From Diphasiastrum complanatum (Eukaryota; Streptophyta; Lycopodiopsida; Lycopodiales; Lycopodiaceae), in NCBI GenBank assembly GCA_029204225.1, contig CM055102.1, forward strand, positions 31,242,607 to 31,306,606: a DNA stretch of 64,000 nucleotides, read 5' to 3'. This document shows positions 36,319 to 46,886 of the stretch, one piece after another. The notes under the pieces were generated by a model, which saw only the letters and a program-made list of their open reading frames with translations, ran no database searches and was not told the origin of the DNA. Position 1 is the stretch's first letter, and the number at the start of each line of letters is the position of its first letter. The position numbers and the translations under genes were made by a program.

Positions 36319-36979
36319 TGTAAAAATTACAGCAAATAAGGATCCTAAAACACTTGAAATGATGAGGGAAACAATAGATTATGATTTCATAAGATTAGCA
36401 CAAGTTGAACCATCAAAATCCATCAAAAATCTATGCTTGAACCTCACTAAATGGCCCAAATCCTTGAAGAAGGCTTCACACGTGTGAAAGTACGGCCTCC
36501 CACAGTCTGAGTACTGTACACCAGACCTACATTCAATCCTATAATCATTAGTAATCACAAGTACTCAAACAATTATGAACATAGAGAGCAATTGCACCAT
36601 TATGAGAGAAAAAACATGAAATTGCTTGATTGATTTTGGTGAGATATCATCACCTATATATACATGATCCATCACGCCCTAAACCTATCCCTAATGCTAA
36701 TTTTGGTGGATCTTTCATCCCTACCAAGTTAGGGTTGGAATCTTGGAGATCCCTCAACAATGCAAAAATTACCAAAAATAGCTCCTATTTTTTCTCCCTT
36801 GTATCTAAGCAATATTTGGACTCATTCCAAAGGTTCTAACACTTAGGTCTACTTGAGAACATCCTTATGAATGGAATCCTATGCTATTTGGCACGTGTGA
36901 CAAGCCACATCATGACCATCTAACTATTTACAAGTCATATGACCAAAACTAGTCAAGCTAGAATTGTGAATTTTTAACC
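36319..36979 (-). mobile_element. 3' LTR of copia element E
   Basis: About 661 bp. On the minus strand the purine tract AGTGAGGAGG precedes GTTAAAAATTCAC, which corresponds to the TGTTAAAAATG start of the LTR of B; the first base appears mutated. The other end is TTTTTACA at 36319. It carries CACACGTGTG at 36477-36486. No 5' LTR remains, so a target duplication cannot be checked. Confidence 0.7.
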
Positions 36980-39900
36980 CTCCTCACTATCCAGCTTGGT
37001 TCAATCATTGCTTTACTAATCACTCCAAGTGATGATCTGAACTTCATAAAAGGTGTCTTTTGAAGTGGTTTAGTAAGTAGATCAGCTACACATTCATTGC
37101 TTGGAACATGCTCCAAAGCAATCTCCTTGGCTTGCACCATTTCTCTCACAAAGTGATGGCATATCTCAATGTGCTTAGATCTTGCATGGAAGATTGGGTT
37201 AGATGCAAGGTGTTGGGCTGATATATTGTCATTGTAGATGATTGGTGCCTCCTCTGAATCCATGATCTTTAGTTCCACCAATAATCTCTTGATCCAAAGT
37301 ACCTCCTTTGTAGTGGTTGTCAAAGCTTTGTACTCGGCCTCGGTTGAAGATAGAGATATAGTTTCTTGCTTTTTTGAAAGCCATGAAACCACACCTTCTC
37401 CTATGAAAGTTGAATAGGCACTTGTTGATTTCCTATCCCTCTTGTCCCCTGCAAAATCTGAATCACTAAATGCATGAAGGTTAATCACATCTCCTCTATA
37501 TAGAATCCCAAAATCCAATGTACCCGAGATGTATCTTAGAATCCTCTTAGCCTTTTTCCAATGGATATTCAATGGCTTTTGCATGGATTGGCTCAACCTA
37601 CATACACTAAAGCTAAGATCTGGTCTAGTTATAGTGATCCACATTAAGGAACCTATAAGTTGCCTAAACAAAGTGATGTCCATGAAGGATCTTTCATCAT
37701 CTTCATTTGGCACTTTTACATCTTGCTCCATTGGTGTGTCAACACTTTTGCATACTTCCATCTTAAACTTCTTCAAAAGACTTTGAGCATAGTTTACTTG
37801 ACTTATAAAGATAAAATCAGACCCTCTAAGTACTTCTATGCCTAAGATGAAGTGAAGACACCCTAGATCTACCATCTTGAACTCTAAGGATAGATCTATC
37901 TTGATTTTTTCAATACCATCAACACTATTTCCACTAATGATGATGTCATCTACATAAATGAGTAAAAGTACAATACCAACATCATCAAACTTAATGTAAA
38001 GAGTGGGATCATATTCACTTTGAACAAAAGAAAGTGAAATAAGATAGCAATGTAGTCTTGAATTCCAAGATCTCGAGGCTTGCTTCAAGCCATAGATGCT
38101 TCTTTGGAGATGGCATACTTTGTTCTCCATTCCATGCTTGATGAACCCTTGTGGCTGCTCCATATAGATATCTTCTTCCAAAAAACCATTCAAGAAAGCA
38201 TTAGAGACATCCATTTGACATTGAATCCATCCAAAATGTGATGCAAGTGCAATGATTAGCCTTATTGTGACCATCTTGGCCACGGGTGCAAAAGTTTCCT
38301 CATAGTCTATCCCTCTCTCTTGAGCATAACCTTTTGCAACTAATCTTGCTTTATGTTTGTTAACACTCCCATTTGCATTCAACTTAAGCTTGAAGACCCA
38401 CTTGCATCCTATTACATTCCTTTGAGGTCTCTCAACAAGCAACCAAGTTTCATTCTCAATCAAGGCATCATACTCATCCAACATAGCTTTATACCATTCT
38501 TTGGATTTCAATGCATCTTCAACATTAGACGGTTCTTCAAAACTAGATAAAGCATAAGAAGTGGATGAGATACCCTCAACTTGCTGTCCTTTGCCTTGAT
38601 ATGTGAGCCTTGATGGCTCCACTTTTGCCCTTGAAGATCTCCTTGGTGTGATAGGTGGGTTTGGTGCTTGCTCCTCCATGAGCTCCTCCTCAAAACCAAG
38701 ATCTTGCTCCTCGGCCATCTTCTTCTTGATTGTTGGAGCATTTGAGCCTTCTTCAAGCATATGCATATGATGTTCATCAAAGATGACATCCCTTGAAACA
38801 ACAAATTTGTTCAAGGACGGGAGATAGACTTTGTAGCCCTTGCTTGAGCTTGTGGAAGATGGATCCTCCTTGGTTCTTGTTTCCAATGGCACATGCACAT
38901 AACATATACACCCAAAAACTTTCAAGTGATTAAGATTGGGTTTCTTTCCATACAACATCTCATAAGGAGTTTTGCCTTCAATTGCTTTGCAAGACACCCT
39001 ATTCATCAAGTAGTTTGCACATACAAGAGACTCACCCCAAAAGGATTTGGGCAAACAAGCATCTAATCTTAAAGCCTTAGAACATTCACATAATGTTCTA
39101 TTCCTTCTTTCAGCAACTCCATTTTGTTGAGGAGTGTAAGGACAAGAAGTCTCTTTCTTGATCCCTTCCTCCTCACAAAAGGCCTTGAACTCATTGGAGA
39201 TGAATTCTCCACCATTGTCACTTCTAAGAATCTTGATGCTATGATTATGATGCTTTTCCACAAACAACTTGAACTTTACAAAAGTATCAAATACTTGAGA
39301 CTTGAAGGAAAGTAAGAACACCCAACAATATCTTGAGTAGTCATCAATGAAGGTTAAAAACATGGATGAACCTCCATTAGATTTGGTGCTAGCAATGTGC
39401 ACATCCGAGTGTATGAGTTCAAGAGGATGAGATGACTTTGTGATGGAGTTAGGAAACACCTTCTTATGTGCCTTGGATAAGGCACAAGCTTCACAAACCT
39501 TGTCTTCCTTCCCAATAGACCTTGGTAGGCCTAAAGCATACTCCTCCTTGATCATAGCCTCCATGGAACCCGAGTTGACATGTCCAAGTCTTTTGTGCCA
39601 TAAAGTAAAGGTAGATATCTTGCTCTTCTCGGCCAACATGACAACATTAGTATCCACAAATGCATCCAGCTTATAAAGTTTGCCAAGTCTAGTGCCCTTA
39701 GCCACTATCTTACCCTTCTTCTTGATGAAACATTCATTTGAAGCAAAGTCAACATTGAAACCATTGTCTACCATTTGGCCAACACTTAGTAGATTCTTTG
39801 TTATTGTAGGAATGTACAAAACACCTTCTATGTTGATCTTTTTGGAAGATCCTAAGCAAAGGGGAATGCTACCAACTCCTTCAATCTTACAAGCTTCATC

Positions 39901-40935
39901 ATTTGCTGTATATATAGACTTTATAGGTCCATCATATGTTAAGAGGGAAAAGAAAAACTCCCTTTTACTAGTCATGTGTGAACTAGCACCCGAGTCAATC
40001 CACCAAGGATCTTCTCCTTTGAAGCTTGTTGAAGAAAATATGGACACCATGAGAGAGTCCTCATGTGAACTCTCCTCCTCCTCCTCTTTTCTCATGTTGG
40101 CTTGGCTTTGATCTTGCTTCCTCTTGAAGCATTCCGAGGCATAATGCCCCATCTTGCTACAATAGTAGCACTTCACCTTTGATTTGTCCTTCTTGACTTT
40201 GGTGGTTGATGGAGATGCCTTTTGGGGTCCTTCTTGATCCTCAAGCTTTGTAGACTTCTTGAATGTTGATCCTTTGCCTTTGGACTTGCCTTTGCCTTTG
40301 GTGAAGAGAGCTTGGTCATCTCCACCTTGGATGGAAAGCCTATCCATCCTCTCTTGCATTTGGCTCCTTCTTGATTCCTCGGCCATGAGTGTGCCTTGGA
40401 GTTCTTCAAGTATGGGTAGCTTACCCATAATTGCATATCCCTGAACCAAATTGTCAAATTCAAAGCTTAGTCCATTCAATATGAGTTGAACAAGCTCTTC
40501 ATCCTTGATAGGGTCACCTATAAAGGCTAGCTCTTTGTTCAATTCCTTTACTCTTAGGACAAAAGTATGTGCACTCTCTCCTTTCTTTTGATAGCTTCTA
40601 TAGATTTGATTCTTCAAAGCTAACATTCTAGTTTGGTTCTTGGATTCATAGACCTTTTGCAAAGTCTCCCAAGCATCTTGAGCTGAAGTGCAATCTCCTA
40701 CCTCTCTTAAGAGTTCATTTGCAACATTCATTTTTATGCAATGTAGTGCAACATTGCACCTCTTGATGTATTTGGCTTTTTCTTGAGGATGAATAGGTTC
40801 ACCCTCCTTACCATTTACAATTTCCATCAGATCTTGCATGATCATGATAGATTCCATTCTAACTTTCCATATGGAATAGTTAGTTTTGTTGAGCCTTTCA
40901 TTAGTATCCAAAAGATATGCATTTATAGATGCCAT
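36958..40935 (-). CDS. Open copia gag-pol polyprotein (element E)
   Basis: A single 1325-codon frame. Gag is followed by the zinc knuckle CYYCSKMGHYASEC, protease WWIDSGASSHMT, the HHCC finger (WHKRLGHVNS, CEACALSKAH), integrase with HSDVH, FIDDYSRYCW, RSDNGGEF and YTPQQNGVAERRN, RT with DVSNAFLNGFLEEDIYM and YVDD at about residue 994, and RNase H with SDSDFAGDKRDRKSTSAY, LSSTEAEYKAL and SKHIEICHHFVREM. All catalytic residues are present. One oddity: after the integrase core, KEDPSS runs into SSKGYKVYLPS, without the GVFVGYS stretch that A has there, an apparent in-frame deletion. The frame ends inside the 3' LTR. With no 5' LTR or promoter the copy is probably silent, although its protein is intact. 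Confidence 0.93.
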   Translation of the reverse strand: MASINAYLLDTNERLNKTNYSIWKVRMESIMIMQDLMEIVNGKEGEPIHPQEKAKYIKRCNVALHCIKMNVANELLREVGDCTSAQDAWETLQKVYESKNQTRMLALKNQIYRSYQKKGESAHTFVLRVKELNKELAFIGDPIKDEELVQLILNGLSFEFDNLVQGYAIMGKLPILEELQGTLMAEESRRSQMQERMDRLSIQGGDDQALFTKGKGKSKGKGSTFKKSTKLEDQEGPQKASPSTTKVKKDKSKVKCYYCSKMGHYASECFKRKQDQSQANMRKEEEEESSHEDSLMVSIFSSTSFKGEDPWWIDSGASSHMTSKREFFFSLLTYDGPIKSIYTANDEACKIEGVGSIPLCLGSSKKINIEGVLYIPTITKNLLSVGQMVDNGFNVDFASNECFIKKKGKIVAKGTRLGKLYKLDAFVDTNVVMLAEKSKISTFTLWHKRLGHVNSGSMEAMIKEEYALGLPRSIGKEDKVCEACALSKAHKKVFPNSITKSSHPLELIHSDVHIASTKSNGGSSMFLTFIDDYSRYCWVFLLSFKSQVFDTFVKFKLFVEKHHNHSIKILRSDNGGEFISNEFKAFCEEEGIKKETSCPYTPQQNGVAERRNRTLCECSKALRLDACLPKSFWGESLVCANYLMNRVSCKAIEGKTPYEMLYGKKPNLNHLKVFGCICYVHVPLETRTKEDPSSTSSSKGYKVYLPSLNKFVVSRDVIFDEHHMHMLEEGSNAPTIKKKMAEEQDLGFEEELMEEQAPNPPITPRRSSRAKVEPSRLTYQGKGQQVEGISSTSYALSSFEEPSNVEDALKSKEWYKAMLDEYDALIENETWLLVERPQRNVIGCKWVFKLKLNANGSVNKHKARLVAKGYAQERGIDYEETFAPVAKMVTIRLIIALASHFGWIQCQMDVSNAFLNGFLEEDIYMEQPQGFIKHGMENKVCHLQRSIYGLKQASRSWNSRLHCYLISLSFVQSEYDPTLYIKFDDVGIVLLLIYVDDIIISGNSVDGIEKIKIDLSLEFKMVDLGCLHFILGIEVLRGSDFIFISQVNYAQSLLKKFKMEVCKSVDTPMEQDVKVPNEDDERSFMDITLFRQLIGSLMWITITRPDLSFSVCRLSQSMQKPLNIHWKKAKRILRYISGTLDFGILYRGDVINLHAFSDSDFAGDKRDRKSTSAYSTFIGEGVVSWLSKKQETISLSSTEAEYKALTTTTKEVLWIKRLLVELKIMDSEEAPIIYNDNISAQHLASNPIFHARSKHIEICHHFVREMVQAKEIALEHVPSNECVADLLTKPLQKTPFMKFRSSLGVISKAMIEPSWIVRRVKNSQF

Positions 40936-41461
40936 CTAGTCTCCTAATCAAGGACTTGACACAAATGAAGGTTACTTCTATTGATTTGATTGAAGGTCTA
41001 CCTTATCCCACTTCTTAGGGACCTGAAAAGATCAGTAATAGACTTCCTATAAAGATCTAAGAATGATCTCTAACAAAATCAAATCATAGAATACTAGAAA
41101 CAATGCACTTGCTTGATTGAAGTAGACAATACTAGTAGAATTGCCCCTCTTTCTATAAAGAACATTAAAGCTTCCAAATGATCTGATCAAGAGTGAATTT
41201 CAGCAACCTAATATACTTCCAAAATCACTTGTAAAAGATCTAAATGGAACTTAATGAGGATGCAACACAATCTACTATCCAATCACAAGCAAAAAATGAT
41301 CAAAATTGATGAAAAATTGATCTAATTTGGTGCATAAGTCAAGCAATGGTTGGATTGAACCTAAATCACTTTAGGAGGTGCCTACTACACCTTATAACAG
41401 CCTTGAAGAGTCCCCAAAACTCTGATCTTCCCTCTCCTTGAATGCTAGTGGATTGCACAAC
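40936..41461 (-). other. Truncated leader of element E
   Basis: About 520 bp upstream of the gag start of E with no gene. It ends at the junction with the plus-strand RT fragment at 41462, so the primer binding site and the 5' LTR are missing. Confidence 0.6.
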
Positions 41462-41812
41462 TAGTGGTTAAAGGATACGAGCAAGTTTATGGAATAGATT
41501 CCACTGACACTTTCAATCCATTGGTAAAGCATCTATTCGAACCTTGCTGGCTATAGTTGTTGTAGAAGTTCTAGACATTCATCAGATGGACGTCCAGACA
41601 ACATTCCTTCACATATATATACAAGAAGACATTCATTTATCAACCAGAAGGTTATGTCCTTCAAGGACAAGAGCATATGGTATGTAAATTGTAGAAGGCC
41701 CTTTATGGCCTCAAGCAAGCTCCTAGGGCTTGGTATGAAAGAATTAATCACTTCTTGTTGCAGCACAACTTTACTTCTTGCTCCATAGACTCAAACGTGT
41801 ATCTCAAGTATA
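41462..41812 (+). pseudogene. Copia F RT fragment, first half, inverted
   Basis: Plus-strand RT with LVVKGYEQVYGID, YQPEGYVLQGQEHMVCKL, ALYGLKQAPRAWYERI and SNVYLK, with stops and a frameshift. It ends at GTATA (41808-41812), the duplication made by element D. Element I carries the same RT type at 57580-57960. Its orientation is opposite to that of its own second half at 34790-34884. Confidence 0.8.
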
Positions 41813-42186
41813 TGTGAGAATTTGTCAACTAGTTTGATCTATTTTGGTCTATGTTGATTATTTGGCAATTTAGGCCAATATGCATTTCATACTTAGAGAT
41901 AAACTTTATGAACTTATTTTTAGCCTAAGTACATTTGAAATTACCACTTTCAGAAAGTGAGGGAAAGTAGAAGGTTGAGTTTGGACACATTCAAATTTAA
42001 ATGTTAGATACATTGATTCTAGTAATATTGTTGATAGGATTTTTGATCTAGAAGTTTTTGTGGAGGGAAACCAAGCTCATTAATGAGTCATGGACCTATC
42101 ATAAATAGATGTATACTCATGGGAGAAATGATTCTTCTCTCTCTCATCTCATTTCATGCTTACACATGAGTTCTCTTGGGTTCATC
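41813..42186 (+). mobile_element. Partial 5' LTR of element D, inverted
   Basis: 374 bp starting TGTGAGAATTTGTCAAC that match the 3' LTR of D (34885-35548) in reverse complement. The match ends at 42186, inside the LTR, where the CACCGTGAGAACCG minisatellite starts. The preceding GTATA equals the duplication next to the other LTR. Confidence 0.85.
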
Positions 42187-42386
<200 letters not shown>

Positions 42387-42716
42387 AACCCTAGAATGCC
42401 AACCAGCATGTCTTGAATTCACGATCACATTGATATTTATATTTCGTTGATCTATGTTGTTTTTGTTTTTTTTGTAGTGTTTAGGGACAAAGTACACAAG
42501 TAAACTTCTTTCATCATGCTAAAACGTAACAGATGGATGAGCTGACAGCCACAAGTTAAAAATTGCAAGTAACTAGCACCGACAATAGTAGAATGACTAA
42601 CATTCCAAACTAGGTCAAGAAATACATTTGAACTCAATGACTCACAATAATAGTGTTCCAGTTTTTCATCACACAAGACTCAGAGCTTGTTAGAGATGTG
42701 GTACATCTCTCTCCCT
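42387..42716 (-). repeat. Inverted copy of the flank at 33310-33651
   Basis: 330 bp that match the reverse complement of 33310-33651 with scattered substitutions and a small indel. The match stops at 42716 just after CTCTCTCCCT. It is probably a fragment or deletion derivative of the same DNA element as the divergent gene pair. Confidence 0.8.
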
Positions 42717-44246
42717 CATTAAGCATAGTTGACATTGCACTTGATAATTATGGGCGCATCTTCAAGTCAAAGAGGTCCTGCTACGCTTCTGATACCGGTT
42801 CGTCTCTTGGTGAAGGTTTAGAAGGGGCATTAGTCTCTACTTAGGGGGTTCCATTGGAGCTTGCATTCGCTCTTTCTTCCTTGATTTAGAACTAGTGCCA
42901 TCTTTGTGCATTCGGGAGCCATACTCTCGACATTGCTCTTCTTCGTCTATTAATGCTTGCGATTTATCCAGGTGGTCACCCATCCTTGTAAGAGGTCACT
43001 TCCACTAGACTGCTTTACTTCTTGAAATAATTTTCCCTCTGTAGACTGGGCCCCATAGCTCTTTTCTTCTTTATAAAATCAGCTCCGTCACAAAAATATC
43101 TCCTCTTTAATTAAGCACAATCAAATCACTTGAGAGCCAAGTAGAAACCAGGTCATTCGTGTTCGAGCAAGCACACAACAAATGAACATACAAACAAAAG
43201 CTAACATAGCGGATCCCTCTCAAGTCACATCCCCCATGAAACCGGAATGTAGGACCATTACCTCGTCATGCCCACACAAATCTATCACAGAATTAGTCCA
43301 TGGAAAACATCCATCCAACCATCCATGCTTTCACCAGCAAGCAGCACATTGCCTTAGTAACGCCTCACCAAATTTGGTTGACATCCCTTATAGCTGAACA
43401 ATGGGCAACTATTCCACACTGGTAGCTAACCATCCAGGCTTTACACTCAAAACTGAGCAGCATCTCTATATCAATGGTTAATCCGTATAGTTTGAATATG
43501 TCACCCCGCAGCCCACAAGGCACAAACTATGCTTTCACCTACCTAGGCAGCACTTTGCATCAGTAGTCCTACATGCAGACAACACCAGGCCTGAACCGTG
43601 AGAACTGACCGTGCTTACACCTCGAGGGTGACATTTTGTCACATCTAGTCCCCCGTTCTACCGACCACATGTATTGTACCTCCCTTACCTTTCTATAATC
43701 TTGTATCTTTTTCTTGGGATGTAAGGCCTCCTTCTCACAAACTTATTATAAGTTAACATCTTAAGTAAAAAAAATTCTTTGAATTAAAAAAAAAAATTGT
43801 AACTCAAAACCTTGAGTTGGAGAAAAGGGAAAAATTTAAACAAATCTTAAGCTTGATAGTTGAAAATGAAAGTTTCTTAAGTTTAAAAGAACATTTTGCT
43901 AAGTTCTTGTATTGTGACTGTCTTCATGGTTGTCTCGTCTCTCCTCCTTTCTCCTCCATGTGTACTTGCAAACTCCAAGAGAGTGTGCACCTCTCTTGGA
44001 GGAGGGGGAGGTACGTAGGAGGGAGAGGAGTTGGGGCCTAAAAATGTATTGCACAAAGTTTTGGGTTCCACAAGCCATGTGGCAAGCCCTTGGGCCTCCA
44101 CCTTGGTCAAAAGTCAAGAAGAAGCATGTGAATTCCATTTTTGGGGCCCACCTGTCTCTTTTGCACGGAAAGGATGTGAGGTGCTTGGGGAGAGGAAGGG
44201 GAGGGGGGGTGGGGGTTTGGTGTAGGGGGGAATAAATGTACGTACA
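42717..44246. other. Unassigned region upstream of the gypsy gag
   Basis: No protein domain recognised on either strand. Around 43160-43660 the DNA is GC-richer and might be LTR-like, but no paired ends were found. From about 43800 it may be LTR or leader of the gypsy element whose gag follows. A GGGGAGGGGGGGTGGGGG purine tract lies near 44198-44215. Confidence 0.3.
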
Positions 44247-44417
44247 GTGAAATTACTTCACTCCACTTATTCAAGTTGCAAGTTGAGCTATCTAAGTTCG
44301 TGTATTTTCAAGTTTTTTGAGCCATCCACTCTTGTTTTTGGAGGTTTTTACATTCTCGTTCATCATTTTTTCTCGAGTTTCTTGCCACACCTCTCTCTCT
44401 TTGCCAAGGATTCACCT

Positions 44418-45290
44418 ATGGAAGGAACTCAAGCTCCAGGCCCAATGCCGGTCGATATGGATGAAATGGTGCGTGCCATTAATTTGTTGCAACAACAAAT
44501 CATTGACATGCAGTCAAAGCATGAACGGATGAAGGCTTTAGCACAGTCTCGACAAGCCCTCCTCGAAACAATATTCACCCCATAATTTTTCACAGAGGAG
44601 AGAAAAGACAGGCACCAAGATGTAATTTTGGCATGGCTAGATCGATGGAATTTTCACTTCTCCATGAACAATCTGCCGGATAGCTCACAAATCGCTACTG
44701 CCATCATGTTTCTATATGGCAAGGCATATTCTTGGTGGCAGGACCTTAAAGAGTAGACTACAGTTCCTACAACTTGGGGGATGACTTTCAGGTATCCTTT
44801 AAGGCTGCATTTATGCAAGTATTGGACGATTTTGAATTTTATCATCGGTTTGCCATTGTGTAGATGGGCATGAAGCCGTTGGACATCTATATCCAGACTT
44901 TCAAGCTTTGTGGTTTGTTAACCAAACAGAGGAGTCCTTCTGAAGGTGCTTTTCATTTTGGGTCTACCCAAAGACTATAAGTTGGAAGTCCGTTGGAATT
45001 AGGCACAAATCATGGAAGACGCGATGTGCTTTGCCAGAATTTATAATGACACGCACGTCTTAACCCGCAACGAGCAGCAAGGCCTTGAGTCCGAATTCAT
45101 AGAAAAACCATATTAGAGTGCCTCCTTCAAAAAGGGCAAAGAGAAGCTCTTTGACACAGCTTCCCCATTGGGTTGGAGAGGGCAGATTTTGACAAGGCCA
45201 AAAGCGACAAGTTGTGTTTCTCCTGCATGGAAAAAAGGCATTTGTTGAAAGATTACTCAAAGAAACAAAAGAAATGTGCCCATTATTTAA
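44418..45290 (+). pseudogene. Ty3/gypsy gag relic
   Basis: The ATG at 44418 opens a 55-codon frame with a helical LQQQIIDMQSKHERMKAL stretch, ended by a stop at 44583. The same frame goes on with DVILAWLDRWNFHF and FLYGKAYSWWQDLKE, the YxWWxxL core of retrotransposon gag, and FARIYNDTHVLTRNEQQ. Near 45215 a Cys-poor remnant of a zinc knuckle is visible. Many stops and shifts; no protease or pol follows. Confidence 0.7.
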
Positions 45291-46886
45291 GGCCCTAGAT
45301 GATTCTTCTATTTCTTGTATTTATATATCTTTAAGGCAGCCAAGCCATGTATTCTTTTTTATGATGGTTCAACACATAATAATGATCCCATGTCAAAATC
45401 AAGTTTATTATAAAGTGGTGAGGTATCTAAATAGGCCCGCTTGTTACACTAGAAATATCATTGCCAATAGCATGTGATCAAGTGCTTGTGATTTTTTTTA
45501 TGTACAAACATGTTTCACAAGAGAGACCAAGAAGTTATTGATGTTAGGAGAACCCAAAGAATTAAAAGTGAATATGGTTCAAACTCTTGAACATGGTAAG
45601 AAAAATCACATAAGAATTTTTTGGAAAAGATTTGATAAAATTGCATAAATGACTCATGTTGGTAAATTACAAAAACCATCAATGATCCAATTGCACATAA
45701 TTCTTCAAGAGGTGTATTATCATACAAATTGCTTTGCAACTTTGATACAATCAAGATCAAGAATTTGAATAGCAAAAAAACTCGAAATTTTATTGGATAA
45801 CATGCAAACTCGAAGAATGAACCGAGATAACCAATATTGAAAGGTGAAAAGAAGGTATGTAGAGCATTAGATGATCTATAGTATGTATAACAATTATAAA
45901 AATTACATTTTTAAATATGTTAAAAATTAATTAATGATGAAAACTTTTCAAGCTCTTTTTGGGAAGCATACTCCATCATGTTAAAATGTAAGAAGAAGCA
46001 AAGTCATATCGATTATTGAGTTTAATGCAAATCGTAACAAGCACACACGTACATGCAAGAGTTTGACCCCAGAGATCACATGTGATAATATGCAAAAGTT
46101 CAAAACTCGTCATTGGCATTGAATGGCCTAAGGAAACTACTAGCTACCTCATTAGATGGAAAGCCTACAACATCATGAGGAATCAAGTGCTCTCAACTCG
46201 TCATTGGCATTGGGGCCTAAGGAAAACTACTAGCTACCTTATCAGATGGAAAGACTACAGCATCATGAGAAATCAAGTGCTCTCAAGTTCAAAAACTTCC
46301 AATAAACAATTTTTGGAATCCAAAACTCTCAACACAGAGAAAAGCATAAATTGATAATCAGTTGAAGCCCTCAGGCAAATGCCTCTACTTACTACGATCA
46401 GTACTTCAGAGGATTCTAACAAGAGCAACGGGCAAACCATTAAGTCCTGATTCTTTCCTATGTTTTCGATGATACCAAATATAGTATAGAGAGGCTAAGA
46501 AATGCTCTGGCAGCTCAAAGATGAAACAACTGAACTTGTGATCTGTAATACACATGTTGTCTCTTCTACAATTGATAGATGCTTGATGAGGATTCCTGTG
46601 TACTAAATGCATCAACATTGTGCCAGGATTGTTGAAAAATGCATATCCCATTGGTCACGTCACCCAACTTAATATATACATAAACTGATCTCACCCAGAG
46701 CTTTAAAGTGCAACTTTAAGCCGTTTCAACTGAAATGCTGTTAATAGATGAAAATTCTTTGAAGTAATAGTGCCATGACTGCAGCTTTTTCAAGCAATTG
46801 GGCAACATACTTCAAACAAAGTATGGCCAAGAACCCAACATAAGAACTCCAGATGCAGGAGCGGGAAATTGATGCCCTAGGCTGTG
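45291..46886. other. Spacer without recognised gene
   Basis: About 1.6 kb of AT-rich DNA between the gypsy gag relic and the 3' end of the HARBI1-like gene. The only structure seen is the tandem duplication at 46104-46286. The last few hundred bases would include the 3' untranslated region of the HARBI1-like gene. Confidence 0.4.
46104..46286. repeat. Tandem duplication, 91-bp unit
   Basis: Two adjacent copies start AACTCGTCATTGGCATTG at 46104 and 46195 and end ATCAAGTGCTCTC, with a few substitutions and a small indel. A simple local duplication. Confidence 0.85.

Noticed and set aside
39680-40111. 143-codon plus-strand ORF inside element E
   Set aside because: Antisense shadow of gag-pol; no independent evidence.
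42760-42800. Primer binding site of another LTR element (GGTATCAGAAGC on the minus strand)
   Set aside because: One-sided match with an extra base, no LTR end beside it and no following gag.
43160-43660. Gypsy LTR
   Set aside because: Composition and position would fit, but no paired copy, ends or TATA could be shown.
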